A DNA stretch of 64,000 nucleotides, taken from NCBI GenBank assembly GCA_023014365.1, contig JAEBUN010000024.1, forward strand, positions 434,001 through 498,000. Reading direction: 5' to 3'. Positions 10,101 through 19,657 of this stretch are shown in pieces. Source of the stretch: Lepiota brunneoincarnata. Its lineage: Eukaryota; Basidiomycota; Agaricomycetes; Agaricales; Agaricaceae. The notes below the pieces were generated by a model, which was not told the origin of the DNA, did no database searches, and saw only the letters and a list, made by a program, of their open reading frames with translations. The stretch's first letter is position 1, and each line of letters begins with the position of its first letter. A program made the position numbers and the translations under genes.

Positions 10101-11021
10101 TGCACACCTCCATTTGGAGGGTGCAGGGTGACCTGTTGTCTGCTTGCATAGCGGCTGGTGCCCACTGGCTGCTATGTGGGAGACTGCAGGCTGTCTCGGT
10201 GGCTTGTGTATTTGCAGGCAGGCGCTTGGTCAAGCAGGCCAGGCAGGCCACAGGGAGGGTTCTGCTTGCTGACATGGAGCTCCACTCCATTTGATTGGGA
10301 GTAGGCATGGTCCTAGACCGTGTCGAGACCGATCACATACTCATCTACATACACTAGCTCCACAGGCTCTGCCTGCAGAGCTGTGAATCCTTCCATTCAC
10401 GCCAGCCAGGTTCATTCCCTGGAGGTGTGCTGGTCCCTGGAATGCTGGCTGTCTGCCAAGGCCCAGCGGACTGTTACCTTCTGGCAGGTACCTTCAGGCT
10501 CTGTTGTAGAGCTTCACTCTAATGCTGTTGCAATGGTGAAGGAGCAACGTGTCTCGTTGGGCACTCACCTGATGACCACCATCGACTTCCTCCAGGCTGA
10601 GGTCACAAGGGGGTATATTGATGAGTGGGTGAATATGTTTTGCTCACCCTTGTATCAGGGTAGAAACTTCCTCCCCCTGTTGGACTCCTTCAGGAAGCCT
10701 CTCCAACCCTTGTATCTCTCCAGAGGTACCTGGCTCCAAGAAATTGGCCCTTGGATGTCTGTTGCTGGTACAGCACAAGCAGCCTGCACTATACTCAGTC
10801 ACACCCCAATAGGGGAGTACCATGATAGATTCCATCCCCAGGAGGATCACTCCTGTCCTTGTGGGTTGCAGCTTGAAACCCATACTCACATTCTCACTTC
10901 CTGTCCAAAGTTTACACAATGTGGTAGGTTGCCCCACGACCTCAATGCCCTTCTGGGCTTTCTGGAGCAAAATCCTTCTGCATTTTTGTTCCAATCCCAC
11001 CCCCCTGAGGGAGTGGGATAG
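7186..11021 (+). pseudogene. LINE ORF2 copy 1: endonuclease / reverse transcriptase, broken
   Basis: Pieces in shifting frames give an endonuclease (FVQEPPWRN, AGDFNCHLEQWDPN, GPSDHMPL), an RT, a degraded RNase H-like stretch, and a terminal CPCG...ETHTHILTSCP zinc-finger-like motif near 10,855-10,910. An internal stop at 8534 (TAG) replaces the Trp kept in copy 2. Both RT catalytic aspartates are changed to asparagine: FDIAQ in copy 2 reads FNITQ here, and YVDD reads YVND (about 9198). The copy therefore cannot encode an active RT. Frameshifts lie near 7506-7620 and 9802. Confidence 0.8.
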
Positions 11022-11478
11022 CTGGGGAGGGCCTTCGGGTTATTCCCCCCTTGTAGGCTTTGGCCTCGAGGAGCTGGTGGTTATTCGCCCCCTGCCCTTG
11101 GGCAGGGTATAGCGATTTATGGAGAATTGACTCCTAATGTCCAATAAGGGTGGAGACCCAAGGCTCTTAGAGCCTTAGTCTGTGAGGTGTAGGGATTTAT
11201 GGAGAAGTGACTCCTAACCCCCTTCAGGGGGGAGACCTGTTGGCCCTATCCACCCCTCATCTGTCATACCCTGGTTTTCGTTGGGGTAGTGAACTCTTCA
11301 CCCATGCACACTTCTTTATGGAGTGTAGCCTTTCGAGTCAGCAGGACTCTCTTCCCTACCTTTATTGGTAGTTATACCATGTATTAGTTGCCTTGTACAT
11401 AGCTAGTGTATGTGGACTGCGTTCGAGCACCGCATTATAAATTGTTGATTTCAAAAAAAAAAAAAAAAAAAAAAAAAA
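7186..11478 (+). mobile_element. Non-LTR retrotransposon (LINE), copy 1, plus strand, defective
   Basis: This is an APE-type endonuclease / reverse-transcriptase LINE ending in a 26-nt poly(A) tract (11453-11478). It is homologous over its whole length to copy 2 on the minus strand (11901-16062). Similarity between the two starts abruptly at ACGCATATG, the first codons of the endonuclease domain, so an ORF1 is missing from both. No clear target-site duplication is visible at either end. Confidence 0.85.
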
Positions 11479-11900
11479 GAGCTTGACTTGGAACACCCAA
11501 CCTAAGTTGATAGCTGTCTTGCCAGGAGGGAGCTCAACAATTTGCCAAGTGTTGTTACCCATCAAAGACATCATCTCATCATTGCAGGCACCTTGCCATT
11601 GAGTCCCATCAGGTGCAGACATTGCAGCCTTGAAGGTATGGAAGCCTGGGTCCTCTGTGTTGCCAGCAAACTCAACAGTGCTTCTTTCCCTCTTACCACC
11701 ATCATCTCCACTTTACATTATTTTCTACTCTTAATCTACAGGTGGCCATCCCTTTCTTAGTGGGCTATCTACACTATTCCTACTCTCTTCACCCTTCTGA
11801 AGCATCCTGGGGCTGTTTGGTGTCATTGGGGAGTTGGGTGCGCCCTTGGCGAAGGTGCTTAATGGCTGGGTATGCTGGCCACCTGATGAGCTGGCAGTTC
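11479..11900 (-). pseudogene. Ty1/copia reverse-transcriptase N-terminal fragment between the two LINEs
   Basis: On the minus strand (from about 11,700) this reads as the start of a copia RT region: MSAPDGTQWQGACNDEM, then NNTWQIVELPPG and a WVFQVK end. It matches the known block 'W..A...E...L..N.TW.LV..P.....I...WVFK.K'. It is cut on both sides by LINE poly(A) tails. On the minus strand it would precede the gag remnant at 6.1-6.7 kb, the wrong order for one element, so it comes from a different insertion. Confidence 0.7.
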
Positions 11901-14900
11901 TTTTTTTTTTTTTTTTTTGAAATGAACAATTTATAACATGGTGCTCAAATGCAGTCCATGTGCACTAGCTATGTACAAGGCAACTAATACAGGGTATAAC
12001 TACCACTAAAGGTAGGGAAGAGAGTCCCACTGACTTGAAAGGCCACACTCTGTAAAGAAGTGCGCATGGGTGAAGAGCTTGCTACTCCGACAAAGCCAGG
12101 GCATGACAGGCAAGGGGTGGATAGGGCCAACAGGTCCCCCCCCTGAAGGGGGTTAGGAGTTGATTCTCTGTAAATCCCTACACCCTGCAGACTGAGGCTC
12201 TAAGAGCTTTGGGTCTCTGCCCTTATTGGGCATTAGGAGTCAATTCTCCATAAATCGCTACACCCCACCTGAGGGCGGGGGGTGAAAAACCACCAGCTCC
12301 TCGAGGCTGAAGCCCATGAGGGGGAAATAACCCAAAGGCCCTCCCTAGTTATCCTACTCCCTCGGGGGGGCGGGATTGGAATGAAAACATGGAGGGATTT
12401 TGCTCCAGAAAGCCCAGAAGGGCATCAAGATCGTGGGGTAATCCACCACGTCACATATAATTTGGACAGGAAGTGAGTATGTGGGTGTGGGTCTCAAGCC
12501 ACATCCCACAAGGACAGGAGTGATCCTCCTGGGGGTGGAATCTAGTGCAGTACTCCCCTATAGGGGCGTGACCAAGTATAGTGTGGGCTGCTTGTGCTGT
12601 ACCAGCAACAGACATCCGAGGGCCAATTTCTTGGAGCCAGGTACCTCTGGAGAGATACAAGGGTTGGAGAGGCTTCCTGAGGGAGTCCAACAGGGGGAGG
12701 AAGTTCCTACCCTGATACAAGGGTGAGTGAAACATGTTCACCCACTCGTCAATGCACCCCCTCATGACCTCGGCATGGAGGGAGTCAATGGTGGTCGCTG
12801 GGTGAACACCCAGTGAGACACGAAGCTCCTTCACCATCACAACAGTGTCAGAGTGAAGCTCTGCAACAGAGCCTGAGGGCACCTGCCAGAAGGTGATGGT
12901 CCACTGGGCTTTAGCAGACAGCCAGCGATCCAGAGATTGGCACACCTCCAGGGAATGAGCCTGGCCAGTGTGAACAGAGGGATCCATAGCTCTGCAGGCA
13001 GCACTTGCGGAGCTAGTGTAGATAAATATGTGATCAGTCTTGACATGGTCCAGGACCATGCCTACTCCCAATCAAATGGAGTGGAGCTCTGCATCAGCAA
13101 GCAGAACCCTCCCCACAGCCTGCCTGGCCTGCCTAACCAAGTGCCTGCCTGCAAACATGCAAGCCACTGAAATGGCCTGCAGTCTCCCACATGGCAGCCA
13201 GTGGGCACCAGCCACTATGCAAGCAGATGACAGGTTGGACTGCACCCTCCAAATAGAGGCGTGCAATCCATCTAGATGCTGTTGCTTCAAATCCCCCTTC
13301 AGATCAACAGTGTATAGCATGAATTTGATCCGCTCCGAGAAGTGGTCCAAAAGTCTGAGACCTGGCCTGTTCTTGTCCACGAACAGACTGAACGGCTCAG
13401 TAAGCTGTGGAAGGACATTCTGTACCTCCATGAGAGCACTCTTCATCTTGGGCTGGAGTGCCAGGGTGAGAGACAAAATAGACCCAGGGTGCACAGGAGA
13501 GCTCCCTCTAAACTTGTGGCCCAGCAAGGGCTGAAGTGGATGATCCACCACAAGCATGGCAACCTGGAATATTGTTTGGGAGGCCAGCTTCTTGAGATGC
13601 AGCCGGAAGGGCAGGAGGCCTGCAAGGGCCTCTGCCCCCCCAGAGGGGGATGTGCAAAACATACCAATAATCCAATTAGTGGCGTGCCACTGCATGGAGT
13701 TAAACATCTTGAGGATTCCCTTGTTGCAGAAACCCTTGTGATACCACATATGGAATCCATATGTGGCAATAGAACCATGCAGGACTGGTAAAGGAGGCGC
13801 TTCTGATCAGGAAGCAGCCCCTGGGTTGAATTACCAAGCATCCCCATCGCCCCAACCATGGAGAATGCCTTGGTAGAATAGTAGCATATGTGCTCATGGA
13901 AGGTGAGAGTGCGATCAAAATAGAAACCCAAGTACTGCCAGAATGGCTTGAGTCTCAAAGGGGTGTCCCCCGTATATGGATGGAAGCCCAAGTCAATGGG
14001 TGGGTTGGCATCCCTTGGGTTGCGAGAGAAGTGGAAGACCTTGGACTTGGTATGTTCAAGTGTGAGACCAAAAGAGTCAAAAGCCCATGCATGTAGCAGT
14101 AAGCCACCTGCAAGGCAGAAACATTGTCCTCCCAAGTCTTGGTCTGGACTATAAGGGTCCCATCATCAACATATGAGAGCATGTTGATGCAAAGGCTGGG
14201 GGTCCTCTGGTAGTACAAGTACACCAGGGGAGTGAGATACAAGGCAGACAAGACTGGTGACAGAGCAGAGCCCTGCCCCACACCCAGATCCACTTGCCTG
14301 GGGTTGGACTGGAAGGAGTTCCACAGATATGTGGTAGACCTCCCAACCAAATAGGAGCCAAAGAACCACACCAGTACCAGTGCAAACCCCAACCATGACA
14401 GCACTGCCAGAATCATATCATGATTCAGTGAAGGAAAAAACTGAGCAATGTCAAAGGCAACAACACTCATCCATAGCCCCTGAGCCCACCCCACATGAAC
14501 AAGATGGGTGAGGATCAACCTGGCATCCTCAGTGGACCTCTGGCGGATACTGCCTACCTGGTTGGGGTGAAACACCCCCCATTTGACACAGTCAAATTAG
14601 AGGTGGTTGGAGATCATCTTCTCCACAAGCTTGCCCAACATGTTCAGCAGCACAATCAGCTGGAAGGCCTTGGGTGTAGAGTATGAGGGCTTTCCCGGCT
14701 TAGGTATGACCACCAAGTTAGACTCCTTGAAGTAATCTGGCCAATGCCCTGCTGTCAGGCAGGCATTGGCGAGATCGACAAACATGTGGCAGGATGCTCA
14801 GTCCACCACGATGTCCTTCAGGTATGACCACATAATGTGATCAGGCCCAGGAGCAGACCTCTTCATACAAGAACACAGAGCGTCCTCAAGCTCCAGGGTT

Positions 14901-16062
14901 GAGAATGGGTACCACACCCTCTCTGCCTGTGCAGGAAGAGCATCCAATACAGAGGGATTTACAGCGCAGCCAGAGGCTGCATTGTAGGCCCCATGAAAGC
15001 ATCCCAGAGGGAGTCCATATCGTGACATGGCACTCCATTGTGCTGAATCACATCACACGCTGGGAGTTTGCGCTGTTTAACCCAGGCCATAAGGTCCCAG
15101 GGGTGCTTGTTTGCAGATGCAATCTCCTTGATCTTCTCATTGAAGAACTTGCATTTGACAGCCTTGACAACCTGTTGGAACTTGAACCACACATCCACAG
15201 ATGGGGACGCCCAGTATGCCTGAATGGCAGCAGTACACTCATCATTCCACCACAGATTCGAGTGCCCAACAATGAATACCTCCTCAGAGAAGGCATCCCA
15301 AGCCTGAGAGATGATATGAGCCACAGCTGAAGCCACGGACTCCACCTCTGCAGGAGTGTCCAAGGGCAGCTGCAAAGTGGCCAGCCCCTCACATATCTGT
15401 GCCACAAACTTTGACTCCTTGTCGCTATCAGGCTTCAGAACTCAACAGATCACCCTGGTCATAAAATGAGTGACCAGGAGAACCAGAGTTAGAGGAGCAT
15501 GGTCCAAAGGACTGTGCTTCTTGAGACCTATCAGGGGCCTGAGATCTGGATCTCAAGCCATCGGAAGGAAGACAAGATTGATCACCAATGGTGACAGATT
15601 TGTATCATGTGGGAAGTGAGTTGGGCCTGGTACTGCCGGTAATGCCAAATCAAGCCCCAGATCCATCCCACCCTCTAGGAGAGATTGGGTGATCCCCAGA
15701 TGCAAGATCCGATTAGGATCCCACCATTCTGAGTGGCAGTTGAAGTCACCCACCATGCATGTCATGGCAGGCAGAGAGTCCACCAGCCCTCTGAGGGCCA
15801 GAATGGCGGTGTGTTGGTCATCAGAATAGACGTTCATAAGGTTATAGGTGTGCCCCCCTTGCCACATGGACACAAGTCCACTCCGGATGGAGTGGAGCAC
15901 CTACAACACCTTCACCATCCTTATAAACAGCAGAGGGAGCCTTACGGAGGTTTCACCAAGGGGGTTCTTGCATGAAAAAGATGTCAAAGTCATTTTTATA
16001 CAACTTGAGATAATTGTCCAACAAAATGTAATTACAATTTACATTCTGAGACCATATGCGTA
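11901..16062 (-). mobile_element. Non-LTR retrotransposon (LINE), copy 2, minus strand, defective
   Basis: This is the same LINE family as copy 1, in opposite orientation. The poly(A) appears as an 18-nt T run at 11901-11918, and the 5' end at about 16,062 again coincides with the endonuclease start (RIWSQNV). It interrupts the N-terminal part of the plus-strand copia gag. Copy 2 keeps the RT catalytic aspartates that copy 1 has lost, but its reading frame is broken in several places. Confidence 0.85.
12451..16062 (-). pseudogene. LINE ORF2 copy 2: endonuclease / reverse transcriptase, broken
   Basis: Segments read 16062 to 12451: endonuclease (FFMQEPPW, VGDFNCHSEWWDPN), RT with box A VAFDIAQFFPSLNHD, box B GQGSALSPVLSALYL and box C YVDDGTLIVQ (13,955-14,575). 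A C-terminal region follows with RNase H-like spacing and the CPCG...ETHTHILTSCP motif. Stops and frameshifts divide it into about five pieces, for example around 14,590, 14,790 and 15,410. The RT core itself is uninterrupted over about 200 residues and has intact catalytic residues. Confidence 0.8.
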
Positions 16063-16080
16063 ACTCATTCTGGAACCTAG

Positions 16081-17546
16081 GCATTACTCCTGGGTTGAGT
16101 TAGCAGGACCCTGGGGGTGTTGCTACGTTTGTGGACTGTGATCCAAGGCAAGGGGCTGTGGGGCCATTTCAATGGCAGCACACCATGTCCTGTACTCCCA
16201 ACCTCCCAAATGACTATTGCTTCTTCCACCACTGCTCCCCAGGCTGCTGCTACACCAGCACCTGCCCCTACCACAGTACCTACTGTCCCTGTTGTCACTG
16301 CTGAGATAATTGAGGCATAGCAAAGAAACGAGAATATTGCTCACTCCTTGCTTGCCCAACACCTCCCAGACTCCATGCTAATGGTCACAGCTGGACACCA
16401 CACAGTCAAAGCAATGTGGGATGCCATAATGCAAGAATACACTTACAATAGTACATTCTCGCAAGCATGGCTCCATCATGAGTTCATGACCATGAAATGT
16501 CCTGACCGGGGTGATGTACGTTTGTTCCTGAACAAGATCCAATCTCAAAAGGCCGAATTAGGTGCTGTGGGTGTCACAATTAGCGATAACAACTACAGGA
16601 GTGCTATACTCCAATCCCTACCTTGCTGGCTATTGACATATGCTGCCAACCAGCTCTCTGCCACCCAACTCCACAGTTCCCTCCATTACACCATTGAGCC
16701 TGAAATCCTAATTATACTGATCAGTGATGAATGGGACCAAGGCAACCCTGAGCAATCCAGGGTCAGCAATGCCAAATCTGAGCAGGATGACACTTTGGTA
16801 GCTGAGGGTAGCAATGGGAGTGGAAAGCTGAAAGGAAAAGGGAAGAAAAAAGGTCCATGCTGGAATTGTAGTGGAGAGCATTGGAAGAGAGAGTATCCTA
16901 ACCTGAAGAAGCTGGTCAGCAAGAGGAAAGAAGGGGAGAAGGGAGGAAGCCCACCCAACAAGAAGGGTGGCAGCACCAACATTGTTATGGCAGATAGCGA
17001 TGATGAGGACTGTTCCCTCATGGTTGAAGAGTTATCAGACTCAGAAATGGATACAAGCTGGGCCAAAATTGAGGCAGGCAGCTCCTCAGATGAACTATGG
17101 AGCAAAGGGGAGTTGACAAGTGAGTTTGATGACTTGGATATTGGTGAATGTGATGTAGCTATGGAGGAAATCACCAGTGTTACTGAAACAAGTCCAACCT
17201 GGGTCAAGGTCTTTGACTTAGGAGCTACAAACCATATCTCCCCCTACCAAGATAGTTTTGCAACCTTTGAATCCATTTCCCCTTGCCCCTTACATACTGC
17301 AAATAAGAAAGCATTTGATGCCATTGGAAAGGGTGAAGTAGTCCTTGAGCTACCTAACGGTGCCACCTCATCACAACTCCACTTGAGTGAAGTCCTATAC
17401 TCACCAGAGGCAGGCTATACACTTGTATTGATCAGCCATCTTGATGATGCTGGCTTCACGACCACATTCACACATGGCAAATGCATAATTCAAGACACTA
17501 GTGGCACCCATATCGCCAAGATTCCAAGGACTGGAAGGGGCCTATA
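16081..17546 (+). pseudogene. Copia gag-protease region
   Basis: The frame starts within Gag (GLWGHFNGSTPCPVL), meets one TAG at 16318-16320 where a Trp codon is expected (EIIEA*QRNENIAHSLL), then is open to the gypsy insertion. A zinc-knuckle remnant reads CWNCSGEHWKREYPN: the last Cys is replaced by Tyr, so zinc binding is probably lost. The protease site reads FDLGATNHIS where DSGAT is normal, so the active-site Ser is a Leu (TCA to TTA). These substitutions mark it as inactive. Confidence 0.8.
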
Positions 17547-18197
17547 TGTCATATCCATGCCAACTATAAGTCTAATCACTTAAACTTCGGCTTCTCGACT
17601 CCACGTGTGTTCCACACAACAACCCTCTGCCCTCCGACTCGGCCCCGACTCACTCCGACCGCAACCCACTGCCCCGATCACGCGACCACCTCCACACGTG
17701 CCGTGGTCACCTGAACCTCGCTGTCTCTATTTCCCCGTCTCCATTTCCCGTCCGTAGTCAAGATACGTTACCAGTCTCCATACCCGTACTGGTCTCCATT
17801 TCGTTTGTAATCCGTTTGTAACCATATGGGTCTCCGCTTCACTCCGCACGTAGTCAGTACGAGTCATAGTTCGTAAGGCCAGTAGTATATATACCGTAGG
17901 TACTTGGCTTGTACTCCTCAGTCTGATAATCGAATCGAGCAGCGGACCAGCTCCCTGTTCCATATCCTCTCCTCTCTTCTGCCTCGCTCCGCTTCGGCTC
18001 CAACTTCCTGAAATACGGACTAGGACAGTAGGAGGGCACAGCACATAAGCTGAGGCCGCAAGTCCAACCCCCCGCCCGACGTACTCCGCCTCGGTCCCGA
18101 AGTCTACGTACTGACTTCGCCCTGTCCCCCGGTTACCTTATACCAAGGATACCACCCCGACCCTCCGCTTCGGTCCCGACCCGCACCGGCTCTAACA
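17547..18197 (+). repeat. 5' LTR of gypsy element 2
   Basis: 651 bp, TG...CA termini. It contains the TATATATA promoter box at 17886-17893, and the predicted transcript start falls near 17920, at AGTCTGATAAT. It differs from the 3' LTR by four transitions, all within CpG contexts. Confidence 0.97.
17886..17930 (+). promoter_or_regulatory. LTR core promoter and predicted RNA 5' end (self-priming sequence)
   Basis: TATATATA at 17886-17893 lies about 27-34 nt upstream of AGTCTGATAAT (17920-17930). That 11-mer is the exact complement of the sequence just downstream of the LTR (18200-18210). This spacing places the 11-mer at the 5' end of the genomic RNA, as in Tf1-type self-priming elements. Confidence 0.7.
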
Positions 18198-18199
18198 GT

Positions 18200-18210
18200 A
18201 TTATCAGACT
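18200..18210 (+). other. Primer-binding site of the self-priming (Tf1) type
   Basis: ATTATCAGACT begins two bases after the 5' LTR end and is the reverse complement of AGTCTGATAAT at the predicted RNA start in the LTR. Tf1/sushi-class elements prime minus-strand synthesis with the folded 5' end of their own RNA instead of a tRNA. The same design is inferred here. Confidence 0.7.
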
Positions 18211-18250
18211 CAAACTCCTCCTGTCCACCACACTCTGAATTTTTCTAACC

Positions 18251-19657
18251 ATGGTCTCTCGAACAGTTACCCGTACTCGCACTCTGGTAACTCCAGCCGC
18301 TCGCCGTAGCAAACGCATCACTCGACAACCTCCTTCCGAGGAACTGCAACCCGACTCCCCGAGGGCTTCTCGCTCTCACCAACAATCGATCGCACCCTCG
18401 ACCCCAGACCGTTTCTCTGAAGATATACAACCTTCAGTATTCCGGACTCCCGACGGCCCCGACGACGGCCCCGACCCCAATCCTGATCCCAGCGACCCTG
18501 GTGATCCCGACGACTACCCTGACAATGGGGACGGGCCCCCGGGCGACGACGAACCATCAGACAACGGCGACAACAACAACAACATCCCACCTGGCAACAC
18601 CCGAGACGACCATGATAGACTCATACTCCGCGTTTTCCAACGCATAGCCGACCAAATGGACGGCCGTGGGAACTCTCAAGCCCCACAGCCTCCTCGATCT
18701 CCCCGTACCAAAGCTCGCGAACCTGACATCTTTACAGGTTCCGACCCTGCCAAACTCAAACCCTTCCTCTTCCAATGTCGGCTCTATTTCCGTACTAACC
18801 CGGCCCAGTTCGCTATCCCCGCCACCAAGGTCAACTTCGCGTTGACATACCTCACAGGCGTGGCACAGCAACACTTCGAAATCAGCCTCGACGAGGCCGA
18901 CAACCACGGAATAATACACGACTGGATCGAGGACTGGGACCAGTTCACCCTGGAACTGCAGACCAATTTCGGTCCCGCGGATCCGACCGGAGAAGCTGCT
19001 GAGCAGCTCGACTCCCTCCGAATGCGCTACGACGAGAAGATCGCCGTCTACAACGTCGATTTCCTCCGTCTAGCTGGCCAACTCCGCTGGGGTGACGAAG
19101 TATTCTGTCACCGCTACTACAAAGGCCTCCCCGACCGCATCCAGGACATTCTGTCCAATCGGCCCGACGGCAAGCCCGACACCTTCATCGAAATGCGAGC
19201 AGCAGCGATGAAGATCGACGCTCGCTACTGGGAACGCCAACGCGAGAAGGCCCGCGCCAAAGCCGCTTCGGACCCGACCGCCTCTAGGAAACCTGGAGGC
19301 AACCCATCCCCTTCCACCGCGACAAACCATCAACCTGCCGCCAAGCCTGCCAACAGTAACAACAAAGGCAGCACCCCCAGTAATAACATCTTCAAGGGCA
19401 ATCCGCCCAACCCGTCCGCCGGTCAGAAATTGGCCCCGCCAAAGTCCGACCTTACTAGTAAACTGGGTAAGGACGGTAAATTAACCCCCGAGGAACGTCA
19501 ACGACGTTTCGACAATAACCTCTGCCTTGTCTGCGCAGATCCCAATCACAGGGCTGCCAACTGCGACAAGAAGAAATTCCCTGATGCCAAGGCTAAAGGC
19601 CGACAGGCTCAGATTTCCGAGACAGATGCGCCGGCTCTCCCGAGCTCGGAAAAATAG
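18251..19657 (+). CDS. gag: Gag, gypsy element 2
   Basis: A 468-residue protein with an ATG about 54 nt after the LTR. The first 160 residues are disordered and Pro/Asp-rich. A retrotransposon Gag capsid-like core follows (about residues 150-330; FQCRLYFRTNP, YLTGVAQQHFE, WDQFTLELQTNFG, RYYKGLPDRI). Near the C-terminus is one CCHC knuckle, CLVCADPNHRAANC. It ends with TAG preceded by an A5 run. The pol frame (-1) is open from 19597, so Gag-Pol is likely made by -1 slippage at GGAAAAATAG (19648-19657). Confidence 0.9.
   Translation: MVSRTVTRTRTLVTPAARRSKRITRQPPSEELQPDSPRASRSHQQSIAPSTPDRFSEDIQPSVFRTPDGPDDGPDPNPDPSDPGDPDDYPDNGDGPPGDDEPSDNGDNNNNIPPGNTRDDHDRLILRVFQRIADQMDGRGNSQAPQPPRSPRTKAREPDIFTGSDPAKLKPFLFQCRLYFRTNPAQFAIPATKVNFALTYLTGVAQQHFEISLDEADNHGIIHDWIEDWDQFTLELQTNFGPADPTGEAAEQLDSLRMRYDEKIAVYNVDFLRLAGQLRWGDEVFCHRYYKGLPDRIQDILSNRPDGKPDTFIEMRAAAMKIDARYWERQREKARAKAASDPTASRKPGGNPSPSTATNHQPAAKPANSNNKGSTPSNNIFKGNPPNPSAGQKLAPPKSDLTSKLGKDGKLTPEERQRRFDNNLCLVCADPNHRAANCDKKKFPDAKAKGRQAQISETDAPALPSSEK

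Noticed and set aside
6061..17546. Large inverted duplication covering copia plus LINE on both sides
   Set aside because: The LINE arms match, but the copia gags at 6.1-6.7 kb and 16.1-17.5 kb belong to different families, so the two LINEs inserted independently.
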